Shown here one piece after another: positions 26,957-34,926 of a DNA stretch of 52,392 nt. Each line of letters starts with the position of its first letter. Position 1 is the first letter of the stretch. The stretch covers positions 1-52,392 of the forward strand of contig NZ_FNAC01000036.1 of NCBI RefSeq assembly GCF_900101705.1, read 5' to 3'. The position numbers were made by a program, and so were the translations under genes. This DNA comes from Algoriphagus faecimaris (GTDB lineage: Bacteria; Bacteroidota; Bacteroidia; Cytophagales; Cyclobacteriaceae). The notes under the pieces were generated by a model. The model was given only the letters and a program-made list of their open reading frames with translations. It was not told the DNA's origin and ran no database searches.

Positions 26957-28181
26957 AAGGCTTCATTTTAGGTGATTCATCCATCATGTCCTCGGGAGTC
27001 AATGTGGGCAGGATTTTCTCCATTTTATCCAGTAGATTGACCATAAAACTCCTCCACAATATGACCGAGGCCGGAATTTTTTCGACGATGACGGAGTATA
27101 AATTAATCGGGCGAAAAGGCACGTCCCCAATGCTATCCCGATCGAGGTCATAGCCTTCGTATTTGTCCCAATAGTTTTCTCGAAGTGTATTTAAAACCAA
27201 AGAGCCATTGGTACTGATATCGAAGGTGTTGTTATTGAAATTATTGTATTGAAAGAGATTTTGATCACAGGAGGCCATGAGTTTGAGCGCCCAGCCATTT
27301 TCGCTAAAGGTGTTCTGCTCAAAATCAATTCTACTGCTTCCCTCCATGTAGATGCCGATGGTGTTTTTGAGGAAAACATTACCAATCACTTTACTGTCGG
27401 AGATGTCCTTGAGAAGAATCCCATAGGCACTCGCTCCCCAATTTTCTTCAAATCGGTTTTCTTGCATCAAAACATTTTTGGTATACATGACCGCCACACC
27501 TGCTCCATTTTGACGGAAGGTGTTCCGGATGTAGCTATTGTCATGCGCAAACATGAAGTGTAGTCCATAGCGCATATTTCGCTCAATCAGATTTTCTTTG
27601 GCTTGGGTATCCGTGACAAATTCCAGATAAATCCCGTCCCGGTGTCCGGAAACTTGATTATTGGCAATGACAGAATGAGAACATTTCCAAAGGTGAATAC
27701 CATTTCCCACTTCGAATTCTCGTTCGGAAGTAGCATTAATTTTATTGTCAAGAATGCTCAGCCGCTTGGAATTGGAGAAATGAAGTCCAAAAAAAGTCTC
27801 TTCCAGAATGTTATTTCTGATAATGCAGTCGCTAGAGTCGAAGAATTTAATTCCCGCCGAGTCATCCATATTGGATTTTCCGGTATTGATGATTTTGAGC
27901 CCTTCGATGAGAATATGACTCCCAGCGACTAGCAATACATTCCCTTTCCCCTGTCCATCAATGACAGGATAATTTTCACCTATAAGAGAAATGGATTTTC
28001 GGATGATAATTCCCGATTCAGGATAATTCCCACTTTCCAAGATCACCGTATCACCAGGTACCGCCTGGTCTACTGCCTTTTGGATAGATTCACCTGCTTT
28101 AATTCGGATTTGACCTGCGTCCAAAACCAATGTGAAACAGCAGAAAAAGAGAAATAAAGTAAGGCTTATTAAGTTTTTCAT
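26943..28181 (-). CDS. nosD: NosD, periplasmic copper-site assembly protein
   Basis: Secreted right-handed beta-helix protein of about 412 residues. A signal peptide 'MKNLISLTLFLFFCC...' is followed by repeated PbH1 coils rich in 'xxNxIxxN' and 'GIxL' units, characteristic of NosD/CASH-domain proteins. It docks to NosFY and helps build the CuZ cluster of NosZ. I chose the ATG at 28181 because the longer frame begins at a TTG and would put seven extra residues ahead of a normal signal peptide; the chosen start is 21 bases after the nosL stop. The 3' end overlaps nosF. Confidence 0.93.
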   Translation of the reverse strand: MKNLISLTLFLFFCCFTLVLDAGQIRIKAGESIQKAVDQAVPGDTVILESGNYPESGIIIRKSISLIGENYPVIDGQGKGNVLLVAGSHILIEGLKIINTGKSNMDDSAGIKFFDSSDCIIRNNILEETFFGLHFSNSKRLSILDNKINATSEREFEVGNGIHLWKCSHSVIANNQVSGHRDGIYLEFVTDTQAKENLIERNMRYGLHFMFAHDNSYIRNTFRQNGAGVAVMYTKNVLMQENRFEENWGASAYGILLKDISDSKVIGNVFLKNTIGIYMEGSSRIDFEQNTFSENGWALKLMASCDQNLFQYNNFNNNTFDISTNGSLVLNTLRENYWDKYEGYDLDRDSIGDVPFRPINLYSVIVEKIPASVILWRSFMVNLLDKMEKILPTLTPEDMMDESPKMKPYDFS

Positions 28182-28202
28182 GATTTCTTGAATCCAGTTC
28201 AA

Positions 28203-28637
28203 TTATTTGAATTGGGTAACCAATTCACCCCAAGCGAGGTAAACGCCCCCTTTTTTCATCTTATGGTCTTCGAGTAGATCAAAGTCAGGAAAGGCGACTA
28301 TTTGGCTAGCCATTGGAGTTTTAAATTCTTCTGATTTGAGGTAGAAAGCATAATTAGCGTCCAAAAGTGTACCTGGGTTGAGGTAGTCTGTGACCAAAAT
28401 ATGCTTGAAACTTTGGCCTTGACCGGCATCAGAGTGCAGGTAATCCACCATGCAATTGAGGTCATCAAAAATGTAAATTTTGCCTTTTTCGGTGACGAGT
28501 TCAGCTCCGAATTTGGCATCCATCAATTTCATTTTACAGTGATGACAAGCGTCTTCACCATAATTGATGGGTCTAGGGTCTGCAGAGCAGGAAGCTAGTA
28601 GTGCCACAAGACTAAGAATGGAAAGGAATCGTTTCAT
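28203..28637 (-). CDS. nosL: NosL, copper-binding lipoprotein
   Basis: Outer-face lipoprotein of 144 residues that delivers Cu(I) to apo-NosZ. A lipobox 'LLASC' puts the lipidated cysteine at C17. The copper-binding segment 'CHHCKMKLMD' is present, as is 'IYIFDDLNCMVDYL', which is conserved in NosL. It lies between the 195-residue membrane protein gene and nosD, with short gaps, in the same operon. Confidence 0.95.
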   Translation of the reverse strand: MKRFLSILSLVALLASCSADPRPINYGEDACHHCKMKLMDAKFGAELVTEKGKIYIFDDLNCMVDYLHSDAGQGQSFKHILVTDYLNPGTLLDANYAFYLKSEEFKTPMASQIVAFPDFDLLEDHKMKKGGVYLAWGELVTQFK

Positions 28638-28668
28638 GATTTCAAGGATTAAATGGTTAAGGGTAGAG

Positions 28669-29256
28669 TTAGGCTACTACTTGGTTTTTATTTTTCCGAC
28701 GGTCTCGAATGATCGCGACGAAGAGCAAAGCCACGCCGCCCATTAAAATCCAACTGCCGATATCGGGTCCTGAATAAGCCAAGAAATTAAGGAGTTCTTT
28801 GTACCCAATCAGGGGAGGCTGATAAGTCATATCCGGCACTTTGATGGCCGCCTTTGGGTCAAGATTATGTCCATAATCATATCCCCAGAGGTACATATCT
28901 ACGAGGACAGCCAAGCCAAAAAGGGTCATCAAGGTCAAGAATCCATAGAGAGACCACCGTTTTCCGATCCAGGCAGCTACCAACCCCAGAACAAAAAGAA
29001 CTCCGATGATGTATTTGAGATAAATGAATTCGGGAAACATGTCTTCACCGATATGCTTCATTCCGATGTAGTGATTGACTCCGTTGATAGTATCGACATT
29101 TCCACTGAGATGATCGATCCAGATTTTCATATTCAGGCCTTCGGGATATTGAGGAGCCCAGAGACTGATCTGCCAAAGCGGCGTAAAGTAGGCTGGAATA
29201 ATCGTCAAGGCCGCAATCAGAATCAGAAGCCTGTTAGAGTTGGATAGGGTTTTCAT
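28669..29256 (-). CDS. nos-cluster membrane protein, 195 aa
   Basis: Inner-membrane protein with four predicted helices (about 9-28, 83-102, 108-127, 168-187) and conserved-looking soluble segments: 'GVNHYIGMKHIGEDMF' between helices 1 and 2 and 'LWGYDYGHNLDPKAAIKVP' after helix 3. The His, Met, Asp and Tyr residues in these loops could bind metal or haem. I recall similar proteins between nosZ and nosL in Bacteroidota nos clusters, but I do not assign a symbol. The position suggests a part in NosZ maturation or electron supply. The N-terminal helix looks like an uncleaved anchor. Confidence 0.8.
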   Translation of the reverse strand: MKTLSNSNRLLILIAALTIIPAYFTPLWQISLWAPQYPEGLNMKIWIDHLSGNVDTINGVNHYIGMKHIGEDMFPEFIYLKYIIGVLFVLGLVAAWIGKRWSLYGFLTLMTLFGLAVLVDMYLWGYDYGHNLDPKAAIKVPDMTYQPPLIGYKELLNFLAYSGPDIGSWILMGGVALLFVAIIRDRRKNKNQVVA

Positions 29257-29313
29257 AATTTAGGTAGGAAAACCGCCAATCTTTGAAAGTGGCGATTTTC
29301 CTTTTAAGTGAAA

Positions 29314-31272
29314 TTATTCAGCCTCTCCTGTAGAAAAGCTCAGCGGAACATTAGATCCCTTCGGAGAAACTCGGAGGTATCCCTGCATCTCTTGGTGTAG
29401 CGCCGAACAGAAGTCTGTACAATAGAATGGGAAAACCCCTACTCTATCCGGTACCCATTTAAGAGTAGCGGTCTCACCGGGCATGATTAGTAATTCCGCA
29501 GTATTGGCTCCTTTGATGGCAAATCCATGAGGCACATCCCAGTCCTGTTCCAGATTGGTCACATGGAAGTACACTTCATCTCCGACAAATACTCCCTCGA
29601 TATTATCCGGTCTGAAATTGGATCGGATAGAGGTCATGTACACATGCACTTCATTTCCTTTGCGTTCGACTCGGGCATCATTGATTCCTTTGAGCGCATA
29701 AGGACTTCCATTTTCCTCTATAGGATAGAATTTCACCTGGCGATCTTTGATCAAACTTGCGGGGAAAGCCTCTGCATAATGGGGCTCGCCTATAGTCGGA
29801 AAGTCTAATAGCAGCTGCATTTTATCTCCAGAGATATCATACAATTGTGCTGAGTGAGCCAATTCAGGGCCGGTAGGCAAATAGCGGTCTTTGGTGATTT
29901 TATTATAGGCCACCATGTATTTGCCATGAGGCTTGCCGGTAGGTCCACCGGGGATACTTAAGTGACCTACAGAATAATAGGTAGGTACGCGATCCAAAAC
30001 TTCTAGCGTTTCGATGTTCCACTTCACGATTTCCGAAGACACAAACATGGAAGTATAAGCATTGCCTTTACCGTCAAATTCAGTGTGCAAAGGACCCAAA
30101 CCTGGTTTTTCTACTTCCCCATGAAGCACAGACTCATAATTCAAGACCGGCATACCATTGATATCGCCTTCGAAATCTTCATTTTCAATCGCTGCTAGCA
30201 TCTTGGTAAAAGAAAATACTGGAATAATCGCTGCTAATTTTCCGGATCCAATGATGTATTCTCCAGTAGGGTCTGTGTCTGTTCCATGAGGAGACTTAGG
30301 ACAAGGAATGAAATACACAATGTCTTTGAGAATAGTAGGGTCGAGCGTCAGGACTTCGTCCCTAATCACAGAGGTGGCCGAGTGTGTAGCTTCGTCCCAT
30401 TTATTGTGGGCATACTGTACTTTTTTCTTGGTTCCTTCTCCAGCTTTCACATACTCCTCGGCTTTTTTCCAATTGATGGCCATGATAAAGTCCTTATCCT
30501 TTTGCGAAGCATTCACTTCCAATAGTGTATGGGCCATTTCGGTATTGTAGGTTGATAAGAAAAACCAGCCATGTGATTTGTTTTTCCCGGCTCTTGCCAA
30601 GTCAAAATTGAATGGTGGTGCCTCAATCTGAAACGCCAAATCCATATCCCCATGCTCAGGATCTACACTGATGAAAGAGATGTGTCCTTTGAAGTTTTCC
30701 TTGTAGGAATCAATGGAAACGTCCTGATTGTCACCCACAGGAACAGAGAAACGAGTTCCCGCCACGACATACTCCGTATTTTGTGTAATAAATGGAGAAG
30801 AGTGATTACCGGCAGAGTTTGGAATCTCGATAATTTCTACGGTCTTGAAGGTATTCAGGTCTACTCTTGCGATTCGAGGAGTGTTATTGGCATTGCCAAA
30901 AGCCCATCGTGCATCATGCTCAGCATTGGTAGTAGAAATGGCGATATGGTGTAAATCATCCCATGGGATGAAGCCATGTGAGGTATTCAGCATAGGCTTA
31001 GACTCTTCTGAATAGCCCCAACCATTTTCAGGATGAACCGAAAAAACGGGGAGAATCTTCAAAACTCTTCCCGAAGGAAGTCCGACGACTGACATCTGTC
31101 CATTGAAGCCACCTGAGACGATGTTGTAAAACTCATCGTGCTCTCCCGGGGCCACATAGACTTTGGAAGCTGCATCTCCCGTAATGGCAGATTGTGCTCC
31201 TTTGGGTTTGCATCCTGGTGCTAAAGCCACTGCGATCAAGCCTGCAGCTAGTAGCCATGTGTGTTTGTTCAT
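29314..31272 (-). CDS. nosZ: Nitrous-oxide reductase, clade II (Sec-type)
   Basis: Periplasmic copper enzyme of 652 residues that reduces N2O to N2. The leader is a Sec lipoprotein signal (lipobox ending at C21, 'LAPGC') and lacks a Tat twin-arginine motif, which marks clade II. The N-terminal seven-bladed propeller has 'DLHH' and further histidines for CuZ; the C-terminal cupredoxin domain has the CuA ligands C618, C622, H626 and M629 in 'CTDFCSALHQEM'. The gene is downstream of a cytochrome c and followed by nosL, nosD, nosF and nosY. No nosR or nosX is present, also usual in clade II. Possible membrane anchoring through the lipid is an inference from the lipobox. Confidence 0.97.
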   Translation of the reverse strand: MNKHTWLLAAGLIAVALAPGCKPKGAQSAITGDAASKVYVAPGEHDEFYNIVSGGFNGQMSVVGLPSGRVLKILPVFSVHPENGWGYSEESKPMLNTSHGFIPWDDLHHIAISTTNAEHDARWAFGNANNTPRIARVDLNTFKTVEIIEIPNSAGNHSSPFITQNTEYVVAGTRFSVPVGDNQDVSIDSYKENFKGHISFISVDPEHGDMDLAFQIEAPPFNFDLARAGKNKSHGWFFLSTYNTEMAHTLLEVNASQKDKDFIMAINWKKAEEYVKAGEGTKKKVQYAHNKWDEATHSATSVIRDEVLTLDPTILKDIVYFIPCPKSPHGTDTDPTGEYIIGSGKLAAIIPVFSFTKMLAAIENEDFEGDINGMPVLNYESVLHGEVEKPGLGPLHTEFDGKGNAYTSMFVSSEIVKWNIETLEVLDRVPTYYSVGHLSIPGGPTGKPHGKYMVAYNKITKDRYLPTGPELAHSAQLYDISGDKMQLLLDFPTIGEPHYAEAFPASLIKDRQVKFYPIEENGSPYALKGINDARVERKGNEVHVYMTSIRSNFRPDNIEGVFVGDEVYFHVTNLEQDWDVPHGFAIKGANTAELLIMPGETATLKWVPDRVGVFPFYCTDFCSALHQEMQGYLRVSPKGSNVPLSFSTGEAE

Positions 31273-31298
31273 TTGATTAAACTTTTTAGTCTGGTTTG

Positions 31299-31787
31299 TT
31301 ATAATGCGCCGTCTTTCTCACCGGCTTTTTCTAAATCATTCTTTCGGAGAAATTCCAAAATACCCCGGGCATCGCCCACTGATATATTTTGATTGGGCAT
31401 TCGGGTAAGACATTCTGCCAAGAGCTCCTGTGCCACCGGATCTTCGTCCAGCATCACATCCACATTAGTGATCATATTCATAATCCACTCAGGCTGTCTG
31501 CGATTGGTCACTCCTTGAAAGCCTGGACCTACTAGGCGCTTATCGTTTAGTTGATGACAGGCTGTACATTTCATGTCCACAATGGCCTTTCCTGTACTGA
31601 CCAGGTTTTCATCGATCTCTTCATCGAGGTCAAGGTTCTTTATTTCGCCGATTCCTTTTGGATCTGCTTTGACTTCTTTAGGAGGAGTCGAATTGGAGGA
31701 GGAGGAGGTAGTTTTTGTGTCACCTCCACCACATGAGGTCATGAGTATCCCTAGGATTCCCAAAGACCAGATAAGTGATTTGTTCAT
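31299..31787 (-). other. Alternative separate reading of the cytochrome c lipoprotein
   Basis: If translation starts at the internal ATG (31785-31787), the product is a 162-residue lipoprotein with signal peptide, serine-rich linker and a CxxCH monohaem cytochrome c domain. The lipobox 'LMTSCGGG' would be meaningless inside a large membrane protein, which favours an independent start, or a recent in-frame joining of two genes. Confidence 0.5.
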
Positions 31788-33065
31788 AGAATAATTAGTG
31801 TTTGGATTTTTTGAGGTTAGATTAATTTGTGAAGTAGCTTGTGTTTTGCTTTCAAGTTGGGTAACCCAAAGTAGCGTCAGCCCCAAGGGAAATAGGATGG
31901 AAAATAGAAACAGGAGAAAATGATATTCTGGGATAAAGCCCCAGGCTAGCCAAAGGAGCATTCCTTGAGTAAAAAGTAGAATTTCGGTACTCAGAAATCC
32001 AAGAAATACGATCAGCCAACCCATCTCGGTCGAGCGCTCTATGGCTAGGTCTCCATTGAGCATTCCTACTGCTCCCACTCCAAAAGTCATGACCCCCAAT
32101 AGAACTAAATGAAGGAATCCAATGACGAACTGGCGAACTGTGTAGGAAATCACCGCCACAGAAGGAAGAACCAGTAAAACTTGTAATAATGTTTTGGCTG
32201 CTAGACTAAGGAGGGCCGCTAAGATCAAAAGTCTAATCAGACGATGAACTCTGATCTCTTTCAAGCCCTGAAAAACAATGCGGATTATCCATAAATAAAC
32301 TATAGCTTGAAGCAGAACAGCAAATCCATTGATCCTAAAATAAAGTGGATTTGGTTCGGCCCAAGTAATCGCAAGCGCATAGGTAGCGATCACAGAGCTA
32401 ATCAGGATGGCAAACTGAAAGAGTGACCATTTAATTATTCCTTGAGATCGCTCTAGGTGAAGGATCAAAAGCCCTAGGGTTCCAAGCACAAACCAGCCAT
32501 TGAGCTGAAAGTGAAGAAACCACTGAATACTCATGAAATACAATTCGTGCAATCTGCCTAAAGTGGACGTCACCGGCCCCAAGGCCCATAAACCCAAAGT
32601 GGAGATCAGCTGAAACCAAATCGCAATTTGAATTAAGCGAATACCAAGACCGCGCGACTGCAAACGAAGTACCCGAAGTAATCTGAAAGCCAGCACATAG
32701 GAAATCACTACATGAAGTGTAGAAAAAGAAATACTCCATACGCCGTATCCCTGAATCGGAAAAGTGATCAACATCCCGATCAGCGCAATCAAGGTGAGTG
32801 TAAATAGCTTTCTGTATTTGCGGATAATCTCGCTTGGAGATTCTACACTGAAAATAATACCCCCTGTGATCATCAAATACCCCCAACCCAAAAGCGCCAA
32901 ATGCGAATGGGTATGGAGGATATTTTTATAGTCTAAGAAAACCGGCATCTCCATCACATGAAAAGAGCGCATCATCAGTCCCAAAAGAGCCGCTATCAAA
33001 AAGAAAGCTAGCGCCCACCGGGTCCAAGAATGTCTCAATGCAATAAGTGATAAGGAGCTTGACAT
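31299..33065 (-). CDS. Haem-copper-oxidase-like membrane protein continuous with a cytochrome c lipoprotein
   Basis: One open frame of 588 residues that seems to join two proteins. Residues 1-400 form about twelve helices with histidines in 'HTHSHLALLGWG', 'QWFLHFQLNGW' and 'GFLHLVLLG', resembling the core of haem-copper oxidase subunit I and related haem-binding proteins. A short polar linker follows. From residue 427 the sequence restarts as a typical lipoprotein ('MNKSLIWSLG', lipobox 'LMTSC'), with a single c-haem site 'CTACH' and a downstream methionine in 'TRMPNQ'. There is no stop between the parts. It may be a true fusion, a gene pair with internal start at 31787, or a lost stop. The gene lies 26 bases ahead of nosZ and 12 bases after ric, so electron supply to NosZ is likely. 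Confidence 0.8.
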   Translation of the reverse strand: MSSSLSLIALRHSWTRWALAFFLIAALLGLMMRSFHVMEMPVFLDYKNILHTHSHLALLGWGYLMITGGIIFSVESPSEIIRKYRKLFTLTLIALIGMLITFPIQGYGVWSISFSTLHVVISYVLAFRLLRVLRLQSRGLGIRLIQIAIWFQLISTLGLWALGPVTSTLGRLHELYFMSIQWFLHFQLNGWFVLGTLGLLILHLERSQGIIKWSLFQFAILISSVIATYALAITWAEPNPLYFRINGFAVLLQAIVYLWIIRIVFQGLKEIRVHRLIRLLILAALLSLAAKTLLQVLLVLPSVAVISYTVRQFVIGFLHLVLLGVMTFGVGAVGMLNGDLAIERSTEMGWLIVFLGFLSTEILLFTQGMLLWLAWGFIPEYHFLLFLFSILFPLGLTLLWVTQLESKTQATSQINLTSKNPNTNYSMNKSLIWSLGILGILMTSCGGGDTKTTSSSSNSTPPKEVKADPKGIGEIKNLDLDEEIDENLVSTGKAIVDMKCTACHQLNDKRLVGPGFQGVTNRRQPEWIMNMITNVDVMLDEDPVAQELLAECLTRMPNQNISVGDARGILEFLRKNDLEKAGEKDGAL

Positions 33066-33077
33066 GGCTGACAGAAC

Positions 33078-33797
33078 TTATTTATTTAATTCCTTGAAGG
33101 TTTCTAAGGCACTTGGAAAGAGAATATTATTCTCCAGATGGATATGTTTGTGTAGATCCTGTTCAAATTCCTGCAGCATGGAAAATGCTACTTTGTAGGT
33201 CTGACAGGCATCCGCCGGAGGAGTATAGTTGTCCGTCAAGGAGGAGATTCTTCTAAATCGCTCTCCTTCTGCCTCATGATCATCCTCCATCATATGAATG
33301 GGGTTTTCGATATGACCAAAGTGAGGCTCCGAAAGTGTAAACCCATTGGCTTTGGACTCTTCCATTGCTTTGACAAAAGGAAAAAGCACAAATTCCTCTT
33401 TCTTCATGTGTACTGTCAAAGCATCTGCAGCCTCATCAAACTCACGCTTGATTTCAGCTAGCTCAGGATGTTTATCTCCGTGAACCTTTTCGATTTTTTC
33501 GGTAAAGAATTTTAATGCTGGAATCGTATCCTCCACATATTTATGATGAGTTTTGATGATGTGATCTATCAAATCACTCATCGAAAACTGTCTATAATCG
33601 ACCGCATCCACCTCTTTGATTGCTTCTAAAAGTTCGGAAGCTACCTGATTGGCAGACAACCCTTTCTTTTCGCAGGCATCATTGAGTTTGATTCCACCTT
33701 TGCAGCAGAAATCAATTCCGTATTGATTAAATACACGGGCAGTGCGGAAATTTTCCGCTACAATCCCTCCTACTTTTTTCTCGAGTAATGTTTCCAT
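33078..33797 (-). CDS. ric: Ric/ScdA-type di-iron iron-sulfur cluster repair protein
   Basis: Cytoplasmic protein of 239 residues that helps restore iron-sulfur clusters after nitric-oxide or oxidative damage (YtfE/ScdA/DnrN family). The N-terminal ScdA_N domain carries 'GIDFCCKGGIKL' with its cysteine pair; the remaining hemerythrin-like domain has the iron ligands in 'HIIKTHHKYV', 'HMKKEEFVLFPF', 'HFGHIENPIHMMEDDH' and 'HKHIHLENNILFP'. It is the first gene of the run leading to nosZ and stands just behind rrf2. A near-palindromic candidate operator overlaps its promoter (33812-33829). Confidence 0.93.
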   Translation of the reverse strand: METLLEKKVGGIVAENFRTARVFNQYGIDFCCKGGIKLNDACEKKGLSANQVASELLEAIKEVDAVDYRQFSMSDLIDHIIKTHHKYVEDTIPALKFFTEKIEKVHGDKHPELAEIKREFDEAADALTVHMKKEEFVLFPFVKAMEESKANGFTLSEPHFGHIENPIHMMEDDHEAEGERFRRISSLTDNYTPPADACQTYKVAFSMLQEFEQDLHKHIHLENNILFPSALETFKELNK

Positions 33798-33811
33798 TTT
33801 ATTATCAGATT

Positions 33812-33829
33812 AAAGGATTTTTTTATCTT
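33812..33829. promoter_or_regulatory. Candidate Rrf2 operator ahead of ric
   Basis: On the minus strand this reads AAGATAAAAAAATCCTTT and matches, at 17 of 18 positions, the site at 34325-34342 ahead of rrf2. The core is GATAAAAANATC, a near palindrome. It ends 15 bases before the ric start codon. Assignment to Rrf2 rests on neighbourhood and repetition. Confidence 0.6.
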
Positions 33830-33847
33830 ATTTATTTTCAAATTTTT

Positions 33848-34279
33848 TTAATATTTCAAATAGCTGATGCCAGACTGAACACCTTTAGCCATATCCTCTA
33901 AGGAAGTAGTCATCATCATCCCGGTCAGGTGTTCGCGGATAGCTTTAAACTTAGCGTGAACAGCACAAGGATGATCTTCCGAGCATTTCTCCAACCCAAG
34001 GGCACAGCCGACAAAAATCTGATCACCATCGAGGACCTGCACAATCGTGTAGAGCTTGGTTTCTTTGCCCTTATTATCAATGGTAAAGCCTCCATGAGGA
34101 CCTTTGATCGAAATAAGTAAATTCTCCTTCACTAGAGTTTGAAGAATTTTTGCCGTGAATGCTACAGGAGAATTAATGGCCCTAGCGATTTCTTTTAAGC
34201 TAGCCCGCTCCTGTCCCTTGGGAAGCGTAGCCAAATAGATCATGGCGTTGATGGCATATTTACAGGCTTTGGAAAACAT
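33848..34279 (-). CDS. Rrf2-family (NsrR-like) iron-sulfur transcription regulator
   Basis: Winged-helix regulator of 143 residues. The helix-turn-helix covers about 26-50 and the wing has 'GPHGGF'. Three cysteines follow a C-x6-C-x5-C spacing ('VGCALGLEKCSEDHPC', about 91-106), suited to a [2Fe-2S] or [4Fe-4S] cluster as in NsrR, RsrR or IscR. Its closest relative in the window is the second rrf2 at 45158, with the same cysteine spacing and a matching 'HxKF' after it. Placement before ric and nos points to sensing of nitric oxide or redox state. It probably represses or controls itself and the ric-nos genes through the GATAAAAANATC sites. Confidence 0.9.
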   Translation of the reverse strand: MFSKACKYAINAMIYLATLPKGQERASLKEIARAINSPVAFTAKILQTLVKENLLISIKGPHGGFTIDNKGKETKLYTIVQVLDGDQIFVGCALGLEKCSEDHPCAVHAKFKAIREHLTGMMMTTSLEDMAKGVQSGISYLKY

Positions 34280-34301
34280 GAGCTTTTGACTTTCTTTAAA
34301 C

Positions 34302-34309
34302 CAAAGGTA
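34302..34309 (-). promoter_or_regulatory. -7 promoter box of rrf2
   Basis: Minus-strand TACCTTTG fits TAnnTTTG exactly, 22 bases ahead of the start codon. The candidate operator at 34325-34342 lies where the -33 element should be, so a bound regulator would block polymerase. Confidence 0.6.
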
Positions 34310-34324
34310 GGAATAAATTTATAA

Positions 34325-34342
34325 AAGATAAAAATATCCTTT
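34325..34342. promoter_or_regulatory. Candidate Rrf2 operator ahead of rrf2 (autoregulation)
   Basis: AAGATAAAAATATCCTTT, with near-palindromic core GATAAAAATATC at 34327-34338. Same 18-base pattern as ahead of ric, and same core as ahead of the cbb3-like operon at 45616. It overlaps the expected -33 region. Confidence 0.6.
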
Positions 34343-34452
34343 TTTATTTTTTTAAAATTTAATCTGCCAATAATTACTTAGTAAGGAAAAGTGAGAACTG
34401 AGTCAAAAAATGCATTAAACCAGAGTAGTTAAAAATCAGTTAGTAAAAAATC

Positions 34453-34911
34453 ATGAAGAAGCTGATTATTGAAAACGAAAGCTTAGAACTACGCTACATC
34501 CCTGGAAACGGGGCATGGACCTATCAGCTAAGAATACCCAACACCAAAGACATCAAAGGCAAATGGGGCGATATCAAAGTTTCAGGGACAATCGATGACT
34601 ATCCAATCGGAATCAAAAATCTAGGCCCGGACAAAGACAAGGACAAAAAGCTAGCGATTAATGGTGAAATCAGAAAGCATATCGGAAAAACAGGCGGTGA
34701 TCAGGTGCGAGTCACCTTATACCTTCATGAGAAAGATAAACAGCTCTCTAAAAAACAAATTCTAGAGACCTTTAAAGAGTCTGCAGTTTTATCCCATTTT
34801 GATCAGCTGTCAAAAGCCGAACAGGACTCGATTCTCGATAAAATATTGTCGGAACCCAAAACAGAGAAACAGGAACAGTTGCTTCTAGAGTACATACTCA
34901 TGTGGTCTTAA
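34453..34911 (+). CDS. DUF1905 and YdeI/OmdA-domain protein
   Basis: Small soluble protein of 152 residues. The N-terminal half resembles the DUF1905 beta-barrel ('GNGAWTYQLRIP', 'WGDIKVSGTIDDYP', 'INGEIRKHIGK'), and the C-terminal half resembles a short YdeI/OmdA-like helical end ('FDQLSKAEQDSILDKI'). The biochemical role of this family is not established. It is a monocistronic gene, convergent with the pyruvate-kinase-like gene only 15 bases away, and divergent from rrf2. Confidence 0.75.
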   Translation: MKKLIIENESLELRYIPGNGAWTYQLRIPNTKDIKGKWGDIKVSGTIDDYPIGIKNLGPDKDKDKKLAINGEIRKHIGKTGGDQVRVTLYLHEKDKQLSKKQILETFKESAVLSHFDQLSKAEQDSILDKILSEPKTEKQEQLLLEYILMWS

Positions 34912-34926
34912 TTTTTTTTCATTCCA

